From Trichostrongylus colubriformis (taxonomy: Eukaryota; Nematoda; Chromadorea; Rhabditida; Trichostrongylidae), in the NCBI GenBank assembly GCA_963978905.1, contig OZ022256.1:9965501-10029500 (forward strand): a stretch of DNA of 64,000 nucleotides. The letters are read 5' to 3'. Positions within the stretch are counted from its first letter, which is position 1; the number at the start of each line of letters is the position of its first letter. The translations under genes were made by a program, and so were the position numbers. The notes beneath the pieces are model-generated. The model had not been told where the DNA came from. It saw only the letters and a list, made by a program, of their open reading frames with translations, and searched no databases. Shown here piece after piece: positions 21,251 to 31,755 of the stretch.

Positions 21251-22363
21251 CAATACCGCTCACGTCGCGTGAATAAAAAAAGCCTCGCGACGGATTAATC
21301 GCGAACAAGCCGTCGCAACGTCATAACATCGTTCAGAGTGGATAAAGTGGAAAGTTCTAAAGAGCATTGGATTCGATTTGACGCCGCGAGTTCAGTGATG
21401 TTTGAAATTTTAAATTTTGATGAGTAACAGTCCTGAAAATCGCGCGAAAACGCGTTTTCGCGTTTTCCCGCTGTAAATCAACTGTTTTGGTTTTTTATCA
21501 GACTTGTATACATTTTCGTAATCAGCTCGTTCAGCTCTACAAGAGGGTGCTACAAGTTTTTGGTTTTCTCAAACTCGATACTGGACCATTTTTCACATTT
21601 TGTGAAGTTTAAGAGAAATTTTCTTCAGAACCTGATGAGTTTGAAATAAAATCCTTTCACAATCTTAATCTGATCGCATAGAAGTGTAGCAATCTGAAGT
21701 TTCCGTCACTTCAGATCAGCCCCTACTCCTTTGTGTGGCCCTAAACAGCGCCTCCGTGTATACTCTGCTAAACAAAAACCATCTCTTAACTCATCTGCAG
21801 ACGGAGATTTCCTAATGAAATGTATGCCGTTCGATTCCTCTGTGAAAATGCTATCGAACGACATACAAAAACCTTTGTGATGATAAATGTCTTATTTTCC
21901 TATTTCCAGCCGTTACCTTTTGTGGATCGACGTCTCAATCTCCTGTCGTCCGTTGCAATTCACGTGCACACCCTGGGAGAGCGGTCACGATCGATGGCGC
22001 TACCGCGAGCTCCTAGCGCTTTCCCACGGCCGTGCACGTGAATAGTGCGATGGCGCCAAAAACTTGTAGCATCCTCTTGTAGAGCTCAACGAGCTGATTA
22101 CGAAAATGTGTACTCCGATAAAAAACCAATAAACAATTGATTTATAGCGGGAAAACGCGAAAACGCGTTTTCGCGCGATTTTCAAGACTGTTACTCATCA
22201 AGATTTAACATTTTATACATCACTAAACTCGCCGCGTGAGACGAATCCAATGCTCTTTAAAACTTTCCTTATCCACTCTGAACGATGTTATGACGTTGCG
22301 ACGGTTTGTTCGCGATTAATCCGTCGCGAGGTTTTTTTTATTCACGCGACGTGAGCGGTATTG
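21251..22363. mobile_element. Foldback FB-8 inserted in SINE-B
   Basis: The ends are CAATACCGCTCACGTCGCGT and ACGCGACGTGAGCGGTATTG. The arms of about 330 bp mirror AAAGCCTCGCGACGGATTAA, GTTCAGAGTGGATAA, GATGAGTAACAGTC, GCGAAAACGCGTTTTCGCG and TTACGAAAATGTGTA (compare TATACATTTTCGTAA). The centre holds a second, smaller inverted pair (CACGTGCAC ... GTGCACGTG, about 21960-22040). There is no transposase. Confidence 0.88.
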
Positions 22364-22974
22364 AACTTGTAACAGCTTTCTCTTTCATGTCTGAGAAGCA
22401 TCCCGAAAAGTTGCAGTGTACAATAACCCATATTCGTTTTCCGCGTTCCTCATTATTGCTATCTTCAAGATCGCAGAAAACTCCGTGATCGAGCTTGTTC
22501 ATATATAAGAGAAACTACCATAGCGCTCGAATTAGACGTTATTGCGTAAAACGATTATTTCTGTTCAGGGTACGAATCACCCCTCTGTGCAAGTTTTTAG
22601 CCAAATTGCGTCTTTGACTAAGAAACCCTTACCATAAAAATCAATGGATTGGATATTGGACTACGTTACAAGTTATGTTGTTATCACTCATGGTTGTGTT
22701 ATTCACTGATGTTAAGGCCGAATAGTGTCCAATAGCCTGTTCTGTTCTGAATAGAAAAACAATGCGGGGCGCATCCCAAAAAGGTTCGTAGGTGTGACAT
22801 GATTTGTCCTTTATGCTGTGCTGAGCAGTTCTGAATGGGAAGCGGACGTATGGCGCATCATAATCCAGATGAATCATCTACCGGTAGAAACCAGGTGCTA
22901 TATCAATGAAGGGGGCGTCTTATAAAAAGTTGGAAGGATCTTCGAGGCGTTAATCTGCTTATTCAAGTGTATAT
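22364..22974. other. No recognised gene
   Basis: Only the SINE-B remnant at the left edge is explained. Two short minus-strand frames have no motif. Confidence 0.4.
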
Positions 22975-22978
22975 TTTT

Positions 22979-23037
22979 GCTTAAGCCTTAGTCGAGCAAA
23001 AAAAAAAGGTTCTTTCCCTCTTCTAGGCTCAGGTAAA
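22979..23037. repeat. Short hairpin repeat (CCTAAGCCT), copy 2
   Basis: GCTTAAGCCTTAG pairs imperfectly with CTAGGCTCAGGTA around an A10 run. Compare 7054-7116. Confidence 0.4.
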
Positions 23038-23712
23038 GGAATGTTCATAGTGGGGAGATCCTCAATGCGATTACACCGAAATGGTGAAGACGCTCTCATA
23101 TGTAAGCCTCCAAGTAATACAAACGTATCCCCAGTTCGGATGAAAATAGAGTAGGTACCGTATTCTAGCGCTATCGCTTGAATTTTGAGAGCTCTCGCAG
23201 CAAAGCAAAGAGTTCCGCTATTTCCGTTAAATCCAGGATGCGTCATATCGGATTGACTTAGTAAGGATTGAATGGATTTGAAGGCACGTCATAGCACCAC
23301 CCTCACATACACTCGTCATTATAAATTTTTATAGCCTAGCCCAACTAACCCTTTTTCTCGTTTGTGTAAGTTTTTGTATCAAATGCTATTCAATTCAATT
23401 TCAGATTTCTTGTCGAAATCTTCGAGGCTCATATGAGACTTCAAATGGTACAGTTCTCTTTACATGGCTTCAGGTATTAGATTTTTCGGCATTCATGTAT
23501 GCGCTATGGGGGACAAACATAAAAAAAGGTCGCACTCGAAAAAAAAGATTCTTGAAGGCTGAGAATTTTGGAAGTATTTTAACCTGAAGAAACATGCTCA
23601 GCAGTGTGTGCTCCATCCACTACAAAACAAATACTAAAAATATTTACACAGCAAAAAAATGGTTCACCTACTATGATGCTCCTTCCATTGCGTAATGTAT
23701 GTATGTATAATA
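23038..23712. other. No recognised gene
   Basis: The minus-strand 95-codon frame at 22959-23246 overlaps the hairpin repeat and shows no known domain. Confidence 0.35.
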
Positions 23713-23815
23713 TTAGGTTGATTGAAAAGTTTTGATAGGGTTGAAATTTTCTCTGTTTCATTTTACAACCAGCAAACAATGCAAGCTAATCAACAATATA
23801 ATAGCCATCGTTTTA

Positions 23816-24699
23816 TTAGGTTGTCCCAAAAGTCTTGTAGTATTTTTCCAAAAAAATCAGTAATTCTTGTTCACTTCGAGGCAGGTCCAGGCGGTTCAGG
23901 AATATGGTAGAACGTTCTCTAATTTTCCTAGGAAAATATATATTGACCCGCCAGATCCCGTGGAGAGAGCTACAATGCCCGTTGTCGATACCCACCCAAC
24001 TCGCGGTGTCATCTATTATGAGCGGTCTTGCGGCACCAAAACGACGGAAGCTTGCCACTCCATCAGCGCTGCATTGGGCAAGGGATGTGTGAGCTACGTG
24101 ACCGTGCGCCGCTGGTTCATCAGCTTCAGCAACGGCGAGATTGACATGAAGGACAAACCACGCTTGGGACTGTGCTGGTTCTGGGACGCGGAAGGAATGC
24201 TTTTCCGCGAGGTGCTGGTACAAGGCGAGACAGTCACCGCTGCCGTATGCACCCACCAGCTCCAGCAGCTCGCCGTCGCTGTTCGAGAAAAGTGCCGGGA
24301 AAGGTCTGCGGTCACCCTTCTTCATGACGACGCCCGCTCCCATTTCGCGAAAAGTACCCAGGCCAAGTTATAGGAGCTCGGCTGGGATGTGCTGCCCCAC
24401 CCGCCATAATCTCCAGACGTTGCCCCTTCTGGCTGTCACCTTACCCATCCTCTCGAATCCTTCCGGCCAAGAGAAAATTCGTTGATTATGACATGCTTGC
24501 GAAGGCGATCGCTGCCTTCTTCGACTCTTAGAACCCAGAGTTCTGGGAGAAGGAAATCAACGGTTTTTCTATGAAGTGGCAGAGGGTTACCGATAACAAT
24601 GGTCAATACGTTGTTGCCTAATTGTTATTTGTTGGACGAAAAAAAAAAACAAAAAGTGATGATCGGAAAAAATACTACAAGACTTTTGGGACAACCTAA
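23816..24699 (+). mobile_element. Mariner element, family M3, nested in M2 palindrome
   Basis: The ends TTAGGTTGTCCCAAAAGTCT and AGACTTTTGGGACAACCTAA (the right one read GACTTTTGGGACAACCTAA at 24681-24699) lie between TA duplications (23814-23815, 24700-24701). At 884 bp it is internally deleted. It sits in the left arm of the M2 palindrome and so is younger. A sibling with nearly the same size and apparently the same deletion is at 50139-51018. Confidence 0.94.
23974..24620 (+). pseudogene. Mariner transposase relic (family M3)
   Basis: From the ATG at 23974 the frame gives a mariner N-terminal helix-turn-helix domain (GVIYYERSCGTKTTEACHSI, then TVRRWFISFSNGEIDMKDKP). It then passes straight to the catalytic core (VLVQGETVTAAV, HDDARSHFAKS). 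The segment that should carry the second DNA-binding domain and the first catalytic aspartate is missing. The frame stops at 24371. Past the stop the same frame continues as ELGWDVLPHPP, a second stop, then SPDVAPSGCHL. The last catalytic aspartate, normally in PSDYH, is glycine. The tail (PEFWEKE, DNNGQYVVA) follows after a frameshift. The element cannot transpose alone but keeps ends that a related transposase could use. Confidence 0.92.
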
Positions 24700-25289
24700 T
24701 ATAACATTGTCCCACCCAACGGGCAGGTCAGCGATTCCCTTTCCCCAGAACAGGGAAGATTGGGAGTCAAAGAAGTTACCGACCCCTTGTTCAAGGTGGT
24801 CATAGTTTTTTTTTTGCTAGGAAAGCCTTGAGGGGCCAGAACAAGTGGTAACCTGGGGGGGGGGGGCAACATCAGGTTAATAGGGTGGATGTGGAACCGT
24901 GGCCCAACCTAGCTCCTCCAATTTTGCACGGGTCTTTCTCATAGGTAAAGAGACCCGTGCAATGAAGGAGTCAAGTTGGGACATGGTTCCACATCCAACT
25001 ATTCACGTGATGTTGTCCCCTCAGATCAACACTTTTTCCGGCCCCTCAAGGCTTTCCTAGCAAAAAAACAGTTCGTCAACTATGACCACCTTGAACTCGG
25101 TCGGTGACTTCTTTGACACCCAATCTTCCCAGTTTTGGGAGAAGGGAATCGCTGACCGCCCGTTGGGAGGGACAATGTTATAACTAACAATGGTCATTAT
25201 ATTGTTGGTTAGCTTGTATTGTTTGCTGAGTTGTAAAATAAAACAGAAAAACATCTCAACCCTATCAAAACTTTTCGATCAACCTAATA

Positions 25290-25760
25290 GTATATTCAGG
25301 CAGAAATCACTCGCAATTACTGTCTCGCTTAGCCTAGCACATTAAAAACGCCATGCGAAAATTAAAGGCAAAAAACTTAAAGAACATAAAAACGATGGGA
25401 AAATAGTGGGCCATGGTCCATTCCCAAAAACTCTAGTACATTCCGTTGCGTAACGTTAGCAATCGTGGTAGTGTCTACCCACTGCAACCCTTTTCAGATA
25501 CGAAATGGTTCATTTTCCACTTAACGACTTTTTGCTCAAATGTTCAATTATAATTATCCTGCTGGTGATCAAGCAATTTATTGTTAAATGTTCCAAATAC
25601 ATGTAATGAAAATGAGTTCCTACGGTGAATTTACATGCGTTTTTAAGTGTGACCGTCAAAGTTCATTAGCAAATTAAATTCACCGTAAAAACTTCAGTGA
25701 ATGGTGGTCCAAAAGCACCGAAACAACTGAAGGGATATACTTTGTGTAATTTGAGGTGTT
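25290..25760. other. No recognised feature
   Basis: AT-rich sequence between two mariner insertions, with no gene or repeat recognised. Confidence 0.45.
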
Positions 25761-26653
25761 ATAGGTTGTAAGGAAAGTTCTGGCCGTTTTTGCGCGTTCA
25801 CAAGATAAAGTCGAATCTAAAAGCGATCAAATGAATCAACTCACGTATTGTGCTTCTTAAGTAGACAATAAGTTTCTCTTTCTGAGTATATGTTTTCCTT
25901 GGGATGCCAGAGGGTTTTCGAATTACTAGGAAAATTTTAAAGTGTTGCGAAAATAGCACTTTTTGGATGACTTCACTTCACGAGTTTCTGTTTAGTCGAG
26001 TCCCAGTGAAGGCAGCCAGTGTGAGTACTGCAAGGGAGGGGGGGGGGGTAAAGCATTGGTAGGAGAACTTCTTCCCTGGTTTCAGAAGTGCAAAAATGAG
26101 AATGAGTTGCTCGAATTTTCAATTGATCAAATCGCTTCAACTGACATGGCAGAAAGCGATGAGCGCCCATACTTGCAGGGGATGTCTAAAGGTATTGGCG
26201 TTCAACACACAAACTTGGTTAACTACCTCAAGTAACCTTGATTTGAAAACCCAAAAAATGGGTGTCGTCGGACCCCTCAGAGCAGCTATGCGCAAGCGCA
26301 TTTTTCACAATTCCTATTCCATAACTGAAGCAGTTGCAGACTGAAGCCCTTACTCGTCCATCATTTTCACCAGATCTAGCGCTAAGTGAACCCCTTTTTC
26401 CCAAACATCTGGATAGCTCCTTCAGAAGCGGTGTGTTCATAACGAATGGTTAATTGGAGTCGACCTTTTTCGATTTTTCGCAATATAGATCGTCAGTCCT
26501 TCACCAAAATGAGATATGCTAGTATGTATAATGTTGCCAAAAGCGTAACGAATCGAATACGGCTTATTCCGTGAGGAAAGATGCAGTCTGGACCGAGCTA
26601 TGATCTCCCGAACATGAAATTGCAAAAACAGACCAAACTTTTCTTACGAACGA
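25761..26653 (+). mobile_element. Mariner element, family M4, copy 1
   Basis: The left end ATAGGTTGTAAGGAAAGTTC and a decayed right end (ACTTTTCTTACGAACGATAT) match the copy at 54249-55126, which aligns along its whole length. A G-rich run (26038-26048) replaces part of it. It is about 890 bp, so internally deleted. Confidence 0.82.
26090..26600 (+). pseudogene. Mariner-like transposase relic (family M4)
   Basis: The frame at 26096-26344 corresponds to the N-terminal DNA-binding part of the copy at 54590-54706. The later catalytic part (LSEP, FSQTSG in place of SPDL..., then a C-terminal region) is split over frames with several stops. The evidence is mainly the alignment with the better preserved copy at 54k, where LPSYSPDLTLTRPHFPKHL resembles the mariner PPYSPDLAPSDYHLF region. 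There is no intact catalytic aspartate triad. Call as a dead transposase is good; subfamily unknown. Confidence 0.65.
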
Positions 26654-27084
26654 TATATGCAATTCCCTTCTGTACAGAGCAGATCTCGAGGGCTTGTGAA
26701 ACAAATTGCTAACTCGCGTTAATGTGATAAGATAGATATTTTTCTATGTGGTCCCTAGAGTAGTGAGTGGTGGTTTCTTCGAATGCGACAGCTATGTTGC
26801 ACAGATTAGTGTGACGTACAAGGATTTGAAGACTTTCTTTACTTGTTTACTTATTTGCTTGTTGATTTCTTAATCAATTTACCTAATGGGTAAGTCCCAG
26901 ATTAACCAGCACTAGGCCATTAGCAATATGACTGAGGTACGTAAGAGCTTTCCAGGTAGTAAGAGCGGTAGTATAAAAAGGAGGAAAAAAGAAGGATAAG
27001 TAAGCCGGTGGTTTTGAATGACAATACAAGAAATATTTACAGAGTAAGGCATGGTGTCAATTTGTACGAGATATATAGAGTGTG
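26654..27084. other. No recognised gene; weak repeat H match
   Basis: 26830-26945 resembles the T-rich part of repeat H. No gene. Confidence 0.35.
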
Positions 27085-27346
27085 AGACGGCGGTGGTGTA
27101 GTGACAGGCTGCGCGCACTCCCACTGTCACGGTGCAGGGAACGAATCCTACCTCGACTCGACGTCAGCCTTGTCCAACAGAACCTTTCATCACCCTGGGT
27201 TCAGGAACCGGTATCAGACTCATAATGGAGGATTAAAGCACTGACTTGTACATCTACTGGCCTAGGAAAATCATTGCAAATCGCATTTACCTGCCGCCAC
27301 GATTCTGAAGGGAACTAGAATGCGCGTCGCAGCCCTCATAAGAGAC
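27085..27346 (+). repeat. SINE-A copy 2
   Basis: The best preserved member of this family. An A-box-like GGTGGTGTAGTGACAGGC and a B-box-like GGGAACGAATCCT are followed by the body AAAGCACTGACTTGTAC and TTACCTGCCGCCACGA. Compare 9-265 and 44841-45065. Confidence 0.65.
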
Positions 27347-27650
27347 TATTCAGTCAGAAAATTCTATCTTTTTATTCAGAGTATGTGACGCCTTTGAAGA
27401 TGGTCATGAGTTACTGTAGTCATCCTGCAGCTGAGAGGGGCTTAAAAACTCATTCGGGCAATATTTCTGAGTTTCTTGCTCATACCAATAGTGCCGTCGG
27501 CTTCATACCGCCTTGTGACTAGTGTAAATCTATCTGTTCTGATTTCTCTCTGTAAGGCTTGCTAGATTATGCAACTGTGACAGATTCCTCTTCCCCTATG
27601 GGACCACCACCTCCATACTGAAAGTCAAAGGCACCAGGGCCGCTTAAAGG
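27347..27650. other. No recognised gene
   Basis: No gene or repeat recognised. Confidence 0.4.
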
Positions 27651-27654
27651 CAGC

Positions 27655-27800
27655 TTCATGGGAAATTCGGACGAAAAGTGAAAGAAGTAGTGAATATGAA
27701 AGCCGAGATGTCTAGTATCAGGACAGTGGAGAAAAAACGGTTGGGAAAAACTGAAAACCCGAGAAATAGGACCCCTTCCCACCGTTGGTTCTAGGCGCGG
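27655..27800 (+). repeat. Dispersed repeat K, copy 2
   Basis: It shares GAATATGAAAG and CCCGAGAAATAGGACCCCTT with 53800-53885, in the same order. Confidence 0.4.
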
Positions 27801-28240
27801 ACGACCTTCCCGTCAAGAGGCGGGTAGTCCGCATAGGTTTTCCATTGGCGTTACCAAGACGTAAACATGAAGGGATGTTCGGAAATACGACAGCATCTAT
27901 TTTCATGTCATGAGCTTCAAGCTAAAAGTGAGAAAGCGCGCTGCGATACGTTCAATCCTGCCGATATCCTTGGCCAACCTCACCGTGACCAACCACTAAT
28001 CACGTCGTCTGGAGGCGGGCTGCCCTAAACCAAGGCGGCTTGCCCTGACGAGGCCGCCTCCGCCACAGCTCAAAGGAGCGCCTTCCGCGGGGGATTTCGC
28101 CATGCATAGGCCTTTCAGACCCTTAGTTTTCCACTAAATGACTTGTTTTGGGATTTCTTATCACCCACATTATTCCTAACACTGTCTTTGAAGGAAACCA
28201 CGGAGAAATGAATTTTTCTGCTATTCCTAGCCGCATGCAA
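27801..28240. other. GC-rich unassigned segment
   Basis: 27950-28100 is clearly more GC-rich than its surroundings and has CGGCTTGCCCTGACGAGGCC-type imperfect palindromes. No gene was recognised. Confidence 0.4.
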
Positions 28241-28330
28241 AGTTTCACGGGAAAAAGCGAGAATTAGGAAATACAGTTCCTCAAAGTGGTGGCTCAGAGT
28301 AAGTACCCGCTTCGTGGTCCGTTGGGGTTG
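28241..28330 (+). repeat. FB-1 arm fragment
   Basis: GCATGCAAAGTTTCACG, AAAAAGCGAGAAT and GTAAGTACCCGC match the left arm and core of FB-1 (compare 49550-49610). Confidence 0.55.
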
Positions 28331-29084
28331 AAAACCAGCGAAAAAGGGATGCTGTTTCTCGCATTCTTGACCTTTTCATTTCTTTGTTGCTGCCCTACTT
28401 AGCGCCTCTGCATTTTTATTTCGCAATCGGCAAAAATCACCTATTCACGGAGTCTCTAAAGAGCTCTGCAATGCCTGATTAAAAGCTCTGTTGCTGCAGG
28501 CCGAGCGATTCTATCGGGATACTCTTTCATTTTCGATAAAGTGGATAACACTTGTTTCCTTTGTAAGCATATTATTTGCGTGCTACATAAATCCCTGCGA
28601 TCCATGAATAGCTTCACCACTTCTGATTAATCGTTAATCACCTTGATGCGATCAAGAGCAGTATGAAAATAGACGCCTCTGCGAAACCTTTTCAAATTAC
28701 TACCACTAAATTCTGAAATGCGTCACATCGTAGATAAATCCGCACAGAGTGCCAGAGTTCCCGCTTATCTCTGCCACTAATGACGCACTAAACAAAGCTC
28801 CCCTCTCTTTGTGCGCTATCTTTGAATATCGTAGTTATATGAAGACGAGTGAAAAGGATGTGACATTGACGTTTCTTTCTGAAAGGATCATAGTGGAAAA
28901 GTCCGCAACGGTTGTTGCACTTCGGCCATTTTGTTGCACATCAACATGAAAACAGACAGTGGTCTACTGAAGCTTTCATCGAAGTATTCACGCCAAGCAC
29001 TGCGTCGAGAAATAGGCCTTCAACAACACCTCTCCCTAGACGAGATGTCGCTTAACGACGCTTCCGCCTGCAAAATTTCAGCGA
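28331..29084. other. No recognised gene
   Basis: A 66-codon plus frame (28749-28949) has no known motif. Confidence 0.35.
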
Positions 29085-30365
29085 AAATATGAGACTCCGT
29101 TTAAGATACAGCTCCACAAATTTGTGGCGGACGACGGGGCGGGGTCCCGGAGTAAGTGCCCGCCCTGTCGCCCGCAGCGGTTGGAGACAGAGAGTCGCCG
29201 ACCAGAGTGAACAACACGACGTGGGCTCCTACTCGGGGTCTCGCTCCCCTGTTCGCCATTGTGGCCAGACACATATCCCTTTATGCACTTTTAGACACTA
29301 ATGCAGATCTGTTTTCAAAATGTGCCAAACGACTGTCTGAAGGGAGTTACGCACATTCATCTGAATAAATAGACTATCACATGGTACGTTCGGACGCCCA
29401 TAGCGCGCGAGCCAGACGTTTTCATGCAAAGCCAGTGTAGCTTCCGTGTCCAAGGGATCATATTATCCCAAGGAACAAGTCGTCCTTAGCTAATTCGAGA
29501 ATTTGACCAAAATTCGGAAAAAATTATGGGCTATTGAGTGACAGCACTACGAACAAAGAAGAAGTCATTGATCCTTGCCGAGCAAATGCTCTTCGCTTGT
29601 TACGTGCATTTGGTGTCATGTCATGTTATAGAGATGGTCAGGCTACCTTTGTCATGCTCGATTTCTCGCTATATATAAATGCGAAAAACATTATTTATCC
29701 CATGACCACCCTTTAATCTTTCGAAGTTGCGCCATAAACTCGATTTGGCTAAATTTTGCACTGAGGGTGATTTGACCCCTGATTAGGTATTTCATAACTG
29801 TATTAAGCAACAGCCCCTTATTCGTGCGCTATGGGAGTCTGTTTATATAAAGAAGCTGGGTCACAGAGTTTTCTGCGATCATGAAGGCAGGGATAGTGAT
29901 GTACGCGGAAAACCAGTATATTAGTTATTGTGCATGACAACACTTTTATGCATTCTTCTCAGACATAAAAGAGAGAGCCTTACGAGAAGCGAGGAAGTGC
30001 TTTCATGGAGATCCCATACACGGTCCCACCACACGAACCGCCACGCTTACCTCTAACCTATGCTGATGCTGGAAGCATTGAGCTTCCCTTTATTAATCTG
30101 CGACGTGGGCGAGGAGCACGCTTACCGTGGAACTGGTGCATCTAGGAAAACCTTCATAACGCCGTTCATGGGATCGCTCGGCAGATTTGCAATACAGATT
30201 CAAAGGCGTCCAAAAGCGCGTCAAGATGTCTCATTGTGAGTGGCCACTTCGACCTGGTATCCTTCCCTTGCTAGCCGAATCCTCACTTTTTTTGCGTGGA
30301 ACTTTGCAAGCGACCTTTATTAAGCAAGTACAACATAAATATAAGTGTAACAGAGACAGGGTTCT
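29085..30365. mobile_element. FB-1 copy 2, split by foldback E
   Basis: The left arm and GC core are at 29085-29262 (AAGATACAGCTCC, GCGGACGACGGGGCGGGG, GTAAGTGCCCGCCC). The right arm resumes at 30271 (CTAGCCGAATCC, CTTTTTTTGCGTGGAACTTT, TACAACATAAATATAAG). In intact copies these parts are adjacent, so about 1 kb has been inserted. Confidence 0.65.
29262..30270. mobile_element. Foldback E, fullest copy
   Basis: Both ends carry a GTGGCCA-type block followed by AATCTG and a CCRAACGA/CCGAGCGA block, mirrored, with arms of perhaps 150 bp that are clearly diverged. The left half (29290-29770) matches 17090-17545. The right half, inverted, matches 20781-21065. Those two loci are therefore opposite pieces of the same family. 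Confidence 0.6.
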
Positions 30366-31534
30366 CTTGAAATTCACCGAAGTGGGCAGCTACTCCACCT
30401 ACACCAGCCGGTGTGAAAGGTCAATGACTCCAATAGTTGTTATGCATGTGTGATATTCGTCAGTATTCTAGACCCTATAGCAAATTAAGTACCTGGCTCA
30501 TTCTGAAGAGTACTAGTCTAAGAGTGTTGACCAATTCATTTGTAGGTTGATTTCATAAAAAACGTAAGTCATCGAGTTCTGTTCGTGTGAAGAAACAGTC
30601 TTTGGTTGCCGATCTAATGAATGCATGTGAGGTCCGATTAATTTGCAGCGAATTCATCCGAGATATTACGTTAAAATTGCAACCAGCTTCTTTCAAATAC
30701 TTCTACGACTAAGCATTTAAGGTTTCCTTGCAGCTTATGCTTCGCCTACACCCCCTCTGTAATGTATTTGCAAAACTTTAAACCGCTCAGAATGATACCT
30801 GATCCCCCATCCTACAAAATTCATCATCAATTAATCCAGAAGATAATCTGCGCCTATCTAAGCGCTTCCAGCTTTCCCGCTTTTCATGGAGCAACTTTAT
30901 GACTCAGGAATGTGTACATATGTTGGATTGTACCCAGGAGGATGGACGCCCACACGTTTCTTTTTCCGATGAGGCATACTTCACTGCTGACGCTTTTCTG
31001 TGAAAGCAGACAGGCCCTCGTAAGTCGAGGTCTGTGCATTTTTCATGACCCACCATGGAATCGCGTTGTGGCCACACCACATCCCTCATCGCAATTTGCT
31101 GCATGACCACATATGCTCAGTATGTATGAATGAATGGGTAGTCGACTCTAGCAGGAAGATCGTCTATGTGCTGGAAAGGGTCTAGAACTACTTGTTAAGT
31201 GCTTAATCAAATCTGTGGCTTTTGCACCGCATAATACCGGTGGCAGCAGAACGAAATAAGTGCCTAGAACTTTCACTCTACAAGCAATATGTAGGACTCC
31301 TCCACATATGTTTGTTTCCTAAATTGATACGGGCGGCACGTTGGGTTAGGGTTAATCCAATGTCTTCAACATACCATTTCGTAAAACTGATTGTGAAAAT
31401 GCCGTTTTTATACTTTAGCCGCAACATAGCTAGCACCGAGGTACCTACCGCCGGAGCCGGCATGATTGCATGGCGCTCTGTTTAGATAACGCTAGACCGA
31501 ACCATACTACAGTATGATGGTAAGATACGTGTGT
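30366..31534. other. No recognised gene
   Basis: Short overlapping frames on both strands (30904-31110, 31222-31485) have no known motif. Confidence 0.35.
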
Positions 31535-31755
31535 GTATGTGTGTCATTAGGACAGAAAATTCGCATTGCGGCGTCCGGCATGCTACACGATGGTGCGAAC
31601 TATGCGCGCCGTATTTGAAGGATCCTCAAGCGATGACGGTGCCGTACGCCTTATTCTAGGCATACTCGCTTCAGAACTCAATCAATGCACTCCGATTCGC
31701 ACCATTCCGTCACATGGCCAAGCAAAATTTCTATCCTAATGGCACATGCCTGATT
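31535..31755. repeat. Dispersed repeat F, copy 2, foldback form
   Basis: The ends GTGTCATTAGGACAGAAA and TTTCTATCCTAATGGCACA are imperfect inverses. The interior has GTGCGAACTATGCGCGCC and AGCGATGACGGTG, shared with the copies at 12395, 48250 and 63308. Confidence 0.6.

Larger units (their letters stand above)
23713..25287. mobile_element. Palindromic mariner derivative, family M2
   Basis: The ends TTAGGTTGATTGAAAAGTTT and AACTTTTCGATCAACCTAA lie between TA duplications (23711-23712, 25288-25289). Without the nested element (23816-24699 plus one TA) it is about 690 bp. It consists of two mirrored copies of a mariner 3' end that meet at about 24932-24944 (GGGTCTTTCTC / AAAGAGACCC). The right arm on the plus strand encodes RPLKAFLAKKQFVNYDHLE, part of a mariner C-terminal domain. 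The left arm encodes the same on the minus strand. A G12 run (24855-24866) interrupts the left arm. Confidence 0.92.
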
